From contig JAZDEU010000038.1 in the NCBI GenBank assembly GCA_043808545.1, positions 1-20,100 of the forward strand: DNA of 20,100 bases. Direction: 5' to 3'. A program made the position numbers and the translations under genes. This DNA comes from JAZDEU01 sp043808545 (GTDB lineage Bacteria > Patescibacteriota > Patescibacteriia > JAZDEU01). Shown piece by piece: positions 1 through 5,712 of the stretch. The notes below the pieces were generated by a model. That model was not told where the DNA came from and did no database searches. It saw nothing but the letters and a program-made list of their open reading frames with translations. How positions within the stretch are numbered: position 1 is the stretch's first letter; each line of letters starts with the position of its first letter.

Positions 1-1
1 A

Positions 2-142
2 CGAGTAATTTATAATAAGCTGGATGATTATCTTTATGATGAAATTATTCAAGGGCAAGGCATAAAACTTACAAATGAAGAGGTAAAAGTTATAATTGAA
101 AAAACTATTAAATTGGCGGTTGAAAATTATTTATTATTTTAA
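2..142 (+). CDS. 3' end of an upstream gene (partial), possibly type I restriction subunit HsdR
   Basis: An open frame runs from the window edge to a TAA at 140-142 and encodes 46 residues, containing KLDDYLYDEI and a lysine/glutamate-rich helix ending in NYLLF. It stops two bases before the next gene's ATG, so the two are probably cotranscribed. The fragment is too short to identify. HsdR is suggested only because YgjP-like peptidases commonly lie directly downstream of hsdR and the tail looks helical like HsdR C-termini. That is inference from context, and any upstream gene of the operon would fit. Confidence 0.3.
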   Translation, partial: RVIYNKLDDYLYDEIIQGQGIKLTNEEVKVIIEKTIKLAVENYLLF

Positions 143-144
143 AT

Positions 145-861
145 ATGGAGGAAGCAATTTTTAAATACGGCAAATATTCATACAAATATTTTTTAGTTCG
201 GCAGTCCCGCAAGACTGTGAGTTTAACTGTCCAGCCTAATTTTAGAATTATATTAAAATGCCCGATTAATTATGAAGATGACAAGATACAGAAGTTTTTA
301 AAAAAGAAATGGAGTTGGCTTGAGAAACAGCTTAAATATTTCAAGAAATATAAAAAGAATATTTTTAAAAAGGAGTATGTTTCAGGGGAGAGTTTTTTAT
401 ATTTAGGAAGGCAGTATATGATAATAGTAAAAAAGGGGGAAAGCGATGGCGTTAAATTAGAGAAAGGAAGGTTAAATATAATTACAACGGGAAAAGCAGG
501 GGACTTGTATTATAATAAATATATTTTAAACAAATGGTATCGGGACAGGATGGGGATTATTTTTAAAGAAGAATACGATAAAGTTTTGGAAAAATTTGAT
601 TTAAGTTTTATACCTAAAATAACTATAAAAAAAATGGATAAACTTTGGGGGAGTTATTTGGGAAGTAAAAAAAAGATAGTGTTAAATCCGCAATTAGTCC
701 AATCGTCGAGGGAATGTATTTCTTATGTGATTACTCACGAATTGTGCCATATGAATTATAAAAATCACGATGCGAGGTTTTATAAATTGTTAAAATCTAA
801 AATTAATAACTGGGAAGATGTAAAAGATAAATTGGAGATGGGAATTTATTTTATGTCTTAA
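145..861 (+). CDS. YgjP-like M48-type zinc metallopeptidase (DUF45)
   Basis: A 238-residue protein of the YgjP/DUF45 family, predicted zinc-dependent peptidases with a gluzincin-like fold. The C-terminal third has the diagnostic HELCH at residues 198-202 (zinc ligands H198 and H202, catalytic E199) followed by a third histidine, H208, in KNHDARFY. Before it comes the family's LWGSY...IVLNPQLV block at about residues 167-185. There is no signal peptide or membrane segment, so it is cytoplasmic. The ATG at 145 is two bases after the previous stop and there is no clear Shine-Dalgarno. The next gene starts seven bases after its stop. Members are often found in type I restriction-modification loci, where their role is unsettled. 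The family call is firm; the function beyond peptidase is not known. Confidence 0.88.
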   Translation: MEEAIFKYGKYSYKYFLVRQSRKTVSLTVQPNFRIILKCPINYEDDKIQKFLKKKWSWLEKQLKYFKKYKKNIFKKEYVSGESFLYLGRQYMIIVKKGESDGVKLEKGRLNIITTGKAGDLYYNKYILNKWYRDRMGIIFKEEYDKVLEKFDLSFIPKITIKKMDKLWGSYLGSKKKIVLNPQLVQSSRECISYVITHELCHMNYKNHDARFYKLLKSKINNWEDVKDKLEMGIYFMS

Positions 862-868
862 TAAAATT

Positions 869-2329
869 ATGCAAGAACAAAAAATAAAATGTCCTTCATG
901 CGATATGGAAATATCGCTTGATGAGGTCATGACAAAGCAAATTGAGGCGAAGATAAAAAAAGGTTTTGAAGAACAGCAAAAAATTAAAGAAGCTGAAATC
1001 GCAAAAAAAGAAAATAACATTATAGAACAAAAAAGGGAGATTGAAGCTCGCGAACAAAATGTAAATAAACAAATTTCGGAAAAATTAGAAGAGGAAAAAT
1101 TAAAAATTATGGATGCGGCTAAAAGAGAAGCTGCGGAAGATGTTAAATTAAAAATGTGGGGGCTGGAAGAAATGTTGAATGAGAAAGATAAAAAATTAGC
1201 GGAAGCGTCTCAAAAAGAATTAGAGATGGAAAAGCAAAAAAGAGAGTTTGAAGAAAATAAAAAAAAGTTTGAAATAGATAAGACGAGGCAAATTGAGGCG
1301 GAAAGAAAGAAGATAGAGGAATATGCTTTTAGGCGGGCGGAAGAGAGAAATGAATTAAATGGCAGGGCGTTAAAAAGGGAATTAGAAGAAGCGAAAAATG
1401 ACAGGAAAATTTTTGAAGAGCGAGCGAATGAAGCGCAGGCGAAAGAGATTGAAATACGCAATGAAAAAAATAAATTAGCGGAGGATAAGAAGAATTTTGA
1501 ACTGGATAAGCTTAGGCAATTAGATGAGGAAAGGAAAAAAATTGCAGACGACGCGGCGGCGCGCGCGGCTGAAGAACAGCGGTATGTAATCGCGCAATTG
1601 CAAAAAAAATTATCAGACGCGACAAAAGCAAAAGACGAGTTGTCTCGTAAACTTGAGCAGGGTTCACAGCAGACACAAGGCGAGGTTTTAGAGCTGGAGT
1701 TAGAAGAATTATTAAAACAAGAGTTTGCGAGCGATGAAATTATGCCTGTGCCAAAAGGTATAAACGGCGCTGATATTATTCAAAAAGTTATTAGCCGTTC
1801 AGGCAGAAATTGCGGTCAGATTGTTTGGGAAGTTAAAAAGACGAAAGCTTGGTGCGAGGGATGGGCGCAAAAGTTAAAGGATGATCAGAGAATTATTAAA
1901 GCGGAACTCGCGGTTATTGTTTCGGCGGTTTTACCTGAGAATGTGAAAGGTTTTATTTTTCGCGATGGCGTTTGGATCTGCGATATAAAAATGGCGTTGG
2001 CACTGGCTTCGGCGTTAAGAATAAATTTAGAAGCGGTTGCGCGGGAAAAAGCGATGGCAGTTGGGAAAAATGAAAAAGTAGAAATTTTATATGCGTATTT
2101 AACAGGCGTTGAATTTAAACAGAGGGTTGAGGCGATTGTTGAAGCGTTTACCGGGATGCAAGATGAACTAAATAAAGAAAAAAGGGCATATCAAAAAATT
2201 TGGGCGGAGCGGGAAAAACAGATTCATAAAGTTATGGCTAATACCATCGGGATGTACGGCGATTTGAGCGGTTTAGTTGCTCTGCCGCAAATTAAAATGC
2301 TTGAACTTGAGAGCGGGGCGGCGGATTAG
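869..2329 (+). CDS. DUF2130 protein: zinc-ribbon start, long coiled coil, nuclease-like C-terminal domain
   Basis: 486 residues. The N-terminus has a half zinc ribbon, CPSC at residues 8-11. Residues about 25-265 are highly charged heptad-like sequence rich in K, E, R and A, a long coiled coil. The DUF2130 domain follows at about 270-440 with LELELEELLKQEF, then GADIIQKVI and IVWEVKKTK. The spacing of an acidic residue before an E-x-K strand resembles the PD-(D/E)xK nuclease core. That reading is inference from pattern, not an established activity for this protein. The protein is probably cytoplasmic. It lies seven bases after the YgjP-like gene and shares its likely operon. DUF2130 genes are frequent in restriction and defence neighbourhoods. 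Codon use turns slightly richer in GCG from about 1550 on, but the frame is intact. Confidence 0.85.
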   Translation: MQEQKIKCPSCDMEISLDEVMTKQIEAKIKKGFEEQQKIKEAEIAKKENNIIEQKREIEAREQNVNKQISEKLEEEKLKIMDAAKREAAEDVKLKMWGLEEMLNEKDKKLAEASQKELEMEKQKREFEENKKKFEIDKTRQIEAERKKIEEYAFRRAEERNELNGRALKRELEEAKNDRKIFEERANEAQAKEIEIRNEKNKLAEDKKNFELDKLRQLDEERKKIADDAAARAAEEQRYVIAQLQKKLSDATKAKDELSRKLEQGSQQTQGEVLELELEELLKQEFASDEIMPVPKGINGADIIQKVISRSGRNCGQIVWEVKKTKAWCEGWAQKLKDDQRIIKAELAVIVSAVLPENVKGFIFRDGVWICDIKMALALASALRINLEAVAREKAMAVGKNEKVEILYAYLTGVEFKQRVEAIVEAFTGMQDELNKEKRAYQKIWAEREKQIHKVMANTIGMYGDLSGLVALPQIKMLELESGAAD

Positions 2330-2340
2330 AACAGGCAAGA

Positions 2341-2369
2341 TTGAATTATTTAAAAAAATAAGGTATAAT
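2341..2369 (+). promoter_or_regulatory. Sigma-70-type promoter for the metal ABC transporter
   Basis: TTGAAT at 2341-2346 and a perfect TATAAT at 2364-2369 are separated by 17 bases. It begins 12 bases after the DUF2130 stop and 155 bases before the ABC ATPase start. A long leader RNA is therefore expected, beginning near 2376. Confidence 0.7.
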
Positions 2370-2400
2370 TAGTAAGTGGAAACAGTGTGGCGCGCAGACA

Positions 2401-2500
2401 GGTGACAGACATCTCTAATCTAAACTTACTGTATTCTGTAAATTTGGCTGGCAGGTGTGAAAAAAGAAAATAGAGTGGTAATTTGTCGGCGACTGTCACC
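2401..2500 (+). ncRNA. Structured leader element closed by an 8-bp stem
   Basis: GGTGACAG at 2401-2408 pairs perfectly with CTGTCACC at 2493-2500. Inside, CTCTA (2413-2417) pairs with TAGAG (2471-2475), and a small AT hairpin forms at 2422-2445 (TTAC/GTAA arms). The 13 bases at 2480-2492 form an asymmetric bulge containing GTCGGCGAC. The element sits between the promoter and the start of the transporter ATPase, as a cis-regulatory RNA would. No known riboswitch core (TPP, SAM, NiCo, yybP-ykoY, ZTP) is recognisable. It could also be a small inverted-repeat mobile element that landed in the leader. Confidence 0.45.
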
Positions 2501-2523
2501 AAACATAATTGTTAAAATTTTTT

Positions 2524-3228
2524 ATGGAAAATAAAAATTTAATTTTAGAAGTTAAGAATTTGAATGTTGTTTTGAGCGATGAGAAAGTTATAGAAAATTT
2601 ATCTTTTGAAGTATTTGAGGGAGAAGTTTTAACGATTTTAGGATCTAATGGGGCTGGTAAGACAGTTTTACTAAAAACTCTTTTAGGATTTTTACCTTAT
2701 GAAGGAACTATTATATGGCATAAGAAGTCTAAAATTGGATATTTGCCGCAAGGATTAAATCAAATGAAAGTGAAAGATTTTCCGTTAACTGTTCAAGATT
2801 TTTTTGCTTTAAAAAATCCATTGCCGACTGCTGAAGAGATAATTAGTTTTTTACATTTAGTCGGATTAGAGGAATATGTTCTTTCTAAAACGAGCGGCAA
2901 TTTGTCTGGAGGGCAATTTCAAAGGATGTTAGTCGCTTGGGTTTTAATTTCTAATCCTCAAATTTTATTTTTTGATGAGCCGACAACTGGGATAGATATT
3001 GGCGGAGGGGAGACAATTTATTCGCTCTTGCGCGCTATCTGGCAAAAAGAAAAAATAACGATTTTTTTAGTGACGCATGATCTTAACATTGTGTATAAAT
3101 ATTCAACGAATGTATTGTGTTTAAATCGCAAGGGGCATCATTGTTTCGGAGCGCCAAAAGAAATTTTAAAGCCCGAAACATTAGAAAATATTTTTGGTCC
3201 GGAAATTAAGTATTATAAACATAACTGA
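2524..3228 (+). CDS. Metal (Zn/Mn-type) ABC transporter ATPase, ZnuC/MntB-like
   Basis: A 234-residue nucleotide-binding subunit of a family-9 type metal importer. It has Walker A GSNGAGKT at residues 40-47, signature LSGGQ at 127-131, Walker B ILFFDE at 147-152 and the switch histidine in VTHD (H185). It energises the adjacent permease on the inner face of the membrane. The ATG at 2524 is preferred over the upstream in-frame TTG at 2509, because the family starts close to the LxVxNL strand; neither start has a clear Shine-Dalgarno. The permease follows after six bases. There is no substrate-binding protein gene beside it, so the metal (zinc, manganese or iron) cannot be fixed from sequence. 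The family call is firm. Confidence 0.88.
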   Translation: MENKNLILEVKNLNVVLSDEKVIENLSFEVFEGEVLTILGSNGAGKTVLLKTLLGFLPYEGTIIWHKKSKIGYLPQGLNQMKVKDFPLTVQDFFALKNPLPTAEEIISFLHLVGLEEYVLSKTSGNLSGGQFQRMLVAWVLISNPQILFFDEPTTGIDIGGGETIYSLLRAIWQKEKITIFLVTHDLNIVYKYSTNVLCLNRKGHHCFGAPKEILKPETLENIFGPEIKYYKHN

Positions 3229-3234
3229 AATTCT

Positions 3235-4008
3235 ATGTCATATCAACTTATTTTAAGTTTAGTAAGCGGAATTTTTATCAGCGGAGTTGCTGGTTATTTA
3301 GGCACTCTGATGCTTTCAAAAAAAATGTCTGTGGTTGCGGGACCTCTTGCTCATTTAGCTTTTCCAGGGGTGGCTCTAGCTTTGATTTTTGGGTTTAATA
3401 TATCGCTGGGAGTTTTTCCATTTGTTATTATCGGCGCGATTCTTATCTGGTTTTTTGAAAAAAGAACTAAATTGCCCATGGAAAATTTAGCGGCGATTAT
3501 CTTTGCATCTGGTGTTGGGACAGCGCTTCTTTTTTTGCCGATTGATAAGGCGGAAGAGGCGTTAGTTGGAAGTATTACAACGATAAGTTTAGTGGAAACA
3601 ATAATGGTAATTATTTTAAGCTTGATTGTTTTTTCCGCAGTGAAAAAATTATATCAAAAAATGATGCTTATGAATGTCTATGAAGATTTGGCGGTTGTGG
3701 AAGGTGTAAATATACAAATTTATAACTTGCTTTATTTATTAAGCATTGCTGTTGTTGTCGCGCTTGGTGTTTATCTCGCGGGCGGTTTAATAACAGCCGC
3801 GCTTATCGCTATTCCCGCGGCGTCGGCGAAAAATATAAGCAAAGGATTGCTCTCATATAAAGTTTTGGCGATTATTTTTGGAATTCTTTCAGCAATTCTC
3901 GGAATTTGCATCGCTCATTTTTTTTCTCTTCCCGCGGGACCGATGGTCGTTGTTTTTAGCGTTGTGTTTTTTTTAATTTCAGTTATTTTTCGGAAGAGCT
4001 TGTTTTAG
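3235..4008 (+). CDS. Metal ABC transporter permease, ZnuB/ABC-3 family
   Basis: A 257-residue very hydrophobic protein with roughly eight transmembrane stretches. It has the ABC-3 family features: an N-terminal GVAGYLGTLMLSKKMSVVAG loop, then GPLAHLAFPGVALA, and near the middle NVYEDLAVVEGVNI, the coupling-helix region that docks on the ATPase. The C-terminal LITAALIAIPAASAKN and FSLPAGPMVVVFS segments are also typical. It forms the membrane channel for the ATPase encoded six bases upstream. The usual third component, a ZnuA-like solute-binding lipoprotein, is not in the window. The start ATG at 3235 follows the previous stop closely, suggesting translational coupling. Confidence 0.88.
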   Translation: MSYQLILSLVSGIFISGVAGYLGTLMLSKKMSVVAGPLAHLAFPGVALALIFGFNISLGVFPFVIIGAILIWFFEKRTKLPMENLAAIIFASGVGTALLFLPIDKAEEALVGSITTISLVETIMVIILSLIVFSAVKKLYQKMMLMNVYEDLAVVEGVNIQIYNLLYLLSIAVVVALGVYLAGGLITAALIAIPAASAKNISKGLLSYKVLAIIFGILSAILGICIAHFFSLPAGPMVVVFSVVFFLISVIFRKSLF

Positions 4009-4034
4009 GCGGATTCAACATGATGGCAAAAACA

Positions 4035-4063
4035 TTGATTATAGAGTTTATTTTTGGTAAAAT
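4035..4063 (+). promoter_or_regulatory. Promoter candidate with almost no leader
   Basis: TTGATT (4035-4040), a 17-base spacer, then TAAAAT (4058-4063). The predicted start point near 4070 is only about three bases before an ATG at 4073, so the message would be nearly leaderless. Confidence 0.5.
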
Positions 4064-4072
4064 ATAAGCATT

Positions 4073-4132
4073 ATGAAATTCAGACCATTATTTTGGGATG
4101 TTATTATTAAAAAATTGATTGGGATTAAATGA
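4073..4132 (+). pseudogene. Truncated remnant resembling the start of a DUF6922 gene
   Basis: A 19-codon ORF directly behind a well-spaced promoter, with a peptide starting MKFRPLFWDV followed by IIKKL. This matches the conserved opening of DUF6922 proteins (small antitoxin-like proteins beginning KPLFWDVD..KLD, recalled from family knowledge). The frame then ends at a TGA (4130-4132), and no continuation of the domain could be found in the other frames. The best reading is a decayed gene that kept its promoter. The match is short, so chance cannot be excluded. Confidence 0.35.
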
Positions 4133-4260
4133 TGGAGAAAAAAATATACAAAAACACACCCTCAAAGAAAAAAGCGCGATATATGAAAATATTTATTTGT
4201 GGATAAGTCCCATCTTTTATTGTATTGATTTTTTTGTTGCATTTTTTAAAATTTTTCTCC

Positions 4261-4289
4261 TTGACTTTTTTATTGTTATGATATATTAT
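4261..4289 (+). promoter_or_regulatory. Promoter for the repressor/hisG unit
   Basis: TTGACT (4261-4266), a 17-base spacer and TATTAT (4284-4289). The expected start near 4296 puts a palindrome (4298-4307) right at the start point and leaves a leader of about 48 bases. Confidence 0.65.
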
Positions 4290-4297
4290 ATATTAGC

Positions 4298-4307
4298 GTG
4301 TTAACAC
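4298..4307. promoter_or_regulatory. Operator candidate GTGTTAACAC
   Basis: A perfect 10-bp palindrome lying on the predicted transcription start of the promoter for a TrpR-family repressor gene. A repressor bound here would block initiation. The E. coli TrpR operator also has a GTTAAC centre (established), which fits but does not prove autoregulation. Confidence 0.4.
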
Positions 4308-4343
4308 ATTGGAGATAATTTAATAAAATAAGGAATTAATAAT

Positions 4344-4670
4344 ATGAGAATGAGAGATTTTAGATTTAATAAAAAAACAAGGGAGATGTTTAATGCTATA
4401 TTGAAGCTTAAAGATATAAAAGAAGCGGAGAATTTTTTTCGTGATTTATGCACGGCTGAAGAGCTTAGAGCAATGAGCGAACGATTCGCGGTCGCCTCTA
4501 TGCTGGAAGAGGGTTTTTCATATAGAGATGTCGCAGATACTTTGCATGTTAGCGTGACGACTGTATCAAGAGTCGCTTTTTGGCTTAAAAATGGAAAGGG
4601 TGGCTACAAACTGGCATTAAATAGATTAAATCATCATAAGTCCAACTCTTTAGAGAAAGGACTGCGTTGA
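4344..4670 (+). CDS. YerC/YecD-family TrpR-like repressor, likely histidine regulator
   Basis: 108 residues of the YerC/YecD family in the Trp-repressor superfamily. Helices with LKDIKEAENFFRDLCTAEEL (residues 21-41) and RFAVASMLEEG (47-57) are the dimer core. Residues about 58-82, with YRDVADTLHVSVTTVSRV, are the helix-turn-helix. Homologues of this family near his genes have been proposed as histidine repressors, and hisG is the next gene here. A Shine-Dalgarno AAGGA (4330-4334) lies nine bases before the ATG. The tail after residue 93 is unlike a folded domain. It carries two adjacent His codons (4632-4637), then an 11-base segment identical to the terminator's right arm, so its mRNA probably doubles as the leader of an attenuator. 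The ligand (free histidine) is inferred. Confidence 0.82.
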   Translation: MRMRDFRFNKKTREMFNAILKLKDIKEAENFFRDLCTAEELRAMSERFAVASMLEEGFSYRDVADTLHVSVTTVSRVAFWLKNGKGGYKLALNRLNHHKSNSLEKGLR

Positions 4671-4724
4671 TATTTTTATTATTTATTAGCTTAGTCCTTT
4701 CTCGTAAAGAGAAAGGACTTTTTT
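4653..4724 (+). terminator. Attenuator between the repressor gene and hisG (terminator 4693-4724)
   Basis: The terminator is AGTCCTTTCTC (4693-4703), loop GTAAA, GAGAAAGGACT (4709-4719): an 11-bp perfect stem followed by TTTTTT. The right-arm sequence also occurs exactly at 4653-4663, inside the last codons of the repressor gene, so segments 4653-4663 and 4693-4703 can form an equally long antiterminator. Two His codons at 4632-4637 lie just upstream. A ribosome held there leaves 4653-4663 free and favours readthrough. A ribosome at the stop codon (4668-4670) covers it and favours termination. Confidence 0.7.
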
Positions 4725-4785
4725 ATTTCGTGAAGATGCGGAATAAAGGCAATAAAAATTATTGCGCCATAATGGAAAGCCCAAG

Positions 4786-4806
4786 AGTTCTTTTTTAAAA
4801 GGAGCT
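4786..4806 (+). promoter_or_regulatory. hisG: Hairpin overlapping the hisG ribosome binding site
   Basis: Bases 4786-4794 can pair with 4798-4806 (nine pairs, two of them G-U), closing over the AAAAGGAG that serves hisG. The SD GGAG (4801-4804) is eight bases before the ATG at 4813. The hairpin is mostly A-U and may be weak. It could add translational control to the upstream attenuator. Confidence 0.3.
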
Positions 4807-4812
4807 GTTAGT

Positions 4813-5655
4813 ATGAACGAAGGTTTAATTTTAGGAGTTCCAAATGGAAGTTTATTTAAGCCAACTAGTAAATTCTTAGCAAAAATTGGTATTGATATTG
4901 AGGAGAATGAACGGAAGTTTTTCATTGATTTGGGAGATGGGATGCTTTTTATTAAAAAAATAATAATTTTGCGTCCCCAAGCGATGCCTTTTGCAATAAA
5001 GAGGGGTGTTATAGATTGTGGAATTTGTGGATTCGATTGTCTAAAAGAGAGCGGATTACAGAACGAATTAGTAAAGATTGTTGAGCTGAATTATAGCAAA
5101 GTTACTAATTCTCCTGTAAGAATTGTTATTTTTGGGAAAAGGGATTATGTAATTGATACGGAAAATACGGCTGTCTATACCGAATATCCGAATATTGCCC
5201 GTGAATATTTTAAAAACGCACGTATTGATTTTGCGCATGGCAGTACGGAAGTATTGGTTTTAGAAGGTTTATACGATTATGGAATAAGCGTAGTTGAAAC
5301 CGGTCGGACATTGAAGCGAAACGGATTAAATATTGTTCAGGAACTGTTTTTGTCTCCGACAATTTTTCTTGCAAGAGAGAGTTGCGAAGAGTTAGTAATT
5401 TTTGGAGAAATATTAAAAGGCGCGATTGAGGCAGAAAAATTTTTAGTGTTAGAAATGAATGCTCCAAAAGATAAAAGGGCAGATATAGTGGAAATTCTTC
5501 CGGCTCTTGAATTTCCCACAGTTAGCCTTTTAGCAGATGGTAATTTCTCAATTAAAACAGTTGTTCTTAAAGAACGAGTAGTTGAATTAACAATCCAGCT
5601 TAAAAAATTAGGCGCGACAGGAATTTTTTCAACTGATATAAATTTCGTTGTTTAA
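4813..5655 (+). CDS. hisG: ATP phosphoribosyltransferase, long form (HisG-L)
   Basis: 280 residues. It resembles the enzyme that joins ATP and PRPP in the first step of histidine synthesis. Residues 1-205 match the two catalytic lobes: VPNGSLFKPT near the start, AIKRGVIDCGICGFDCLKESG at 61-81 (family VExGxxDxGITGxD), TEYPNIAREYF at 123-133, HGSTE at 142-146 and the PRPP loop VETGRTL at 161-167. Residues about 210-280 are the ACT-like regulatory domain (EILPALEFPTVSLL, LKKLGATGIF) that senses histidine, so no HisZ is needed. Two usually acidic positions differ: A57 where RxxDIP is typical, and S159 where the PRPP loop normally starts with Asp. The ATG at 4813 has a strong Shine-Dalgarno; an upstream in-frame ATG at 4762 has none. 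No other his genes are in the window. Confidence 0.85.
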   Translation: MNEGLILGVPNGSLFKPTSKFLAKIGIDIEENERKFFIDLGDGMLFIKKIIILRPQAMPFAIKRGVIDCGICGFDCLKESGLQNELVKIVELNYSKVTNSPVRIVIFGKRDYVIDTENTAVYTEYPNIAREYFKNARIDFAHGSTEVLVLEGLYDYGISVVETGRTLKRNGLNIVQELFLSPTIFLARESCEELVIFGEILKGAIEAEKFLVLEMNAPKDKRADIVEILPALEFPTVSLLADGNFSIKTVVLKERVVELTIQLKKLGATGIFSTDINFVV

Positions 5656-5661
5656 TTAAAA

Positions 5662-5691
5662 AGGCGAATGCTTTATGCTTCGCCTCTTTTT
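5662..5691. terminator. Terminator after hisG
   Basis: AGGCGAA (5662-5668) pairs with TTCGCCT (5679-5685), followed by CTTTTTT. It lies between the convergent ends of hisG and the acyl-CoA synthetase gene; the T-run suits the + strand. Confidence 0.75.
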
Positions 5692-5712
5692 TAAATTCAT
5701 TTCATAAATTTT

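Larger units (their letters stand above)
4009..4343 (+). other. Gene-poor stretch: decayed ORFs, two promoters, one palindrome
   Basis: 335 bases between the permease and the repressor gene. It holds a promoter at 4035-4063 with a 19-codon stump (4073-4132), a 24-codon ORF overlapping its stop (ATG at 4132), and a second promoter and palindrome (4261-4307). The longer open frame at 4119-4304 starts with TTG and ends inside that second promoter, so it is not believed. No terminator is evident after the permease. Confidence 0.6.

Noticed and set aside
2376..2500. A known small RNA or tRNA in the transporter leader
   Set aside because: No cloverleaf with a T-loop, no 4.5S or 6S signature, and no known riboswitch core could be recognised, so it is reported only as an unnamed structured leader.
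4119..4304. 61-codon hydrophobic ORF on the + strand
   Set aside because: It starts with TTG, has no Shine-Dalgarno, and runs into a clear promoter and palindrome. The hydrophobic residues come from T-rich intergenic DNA.
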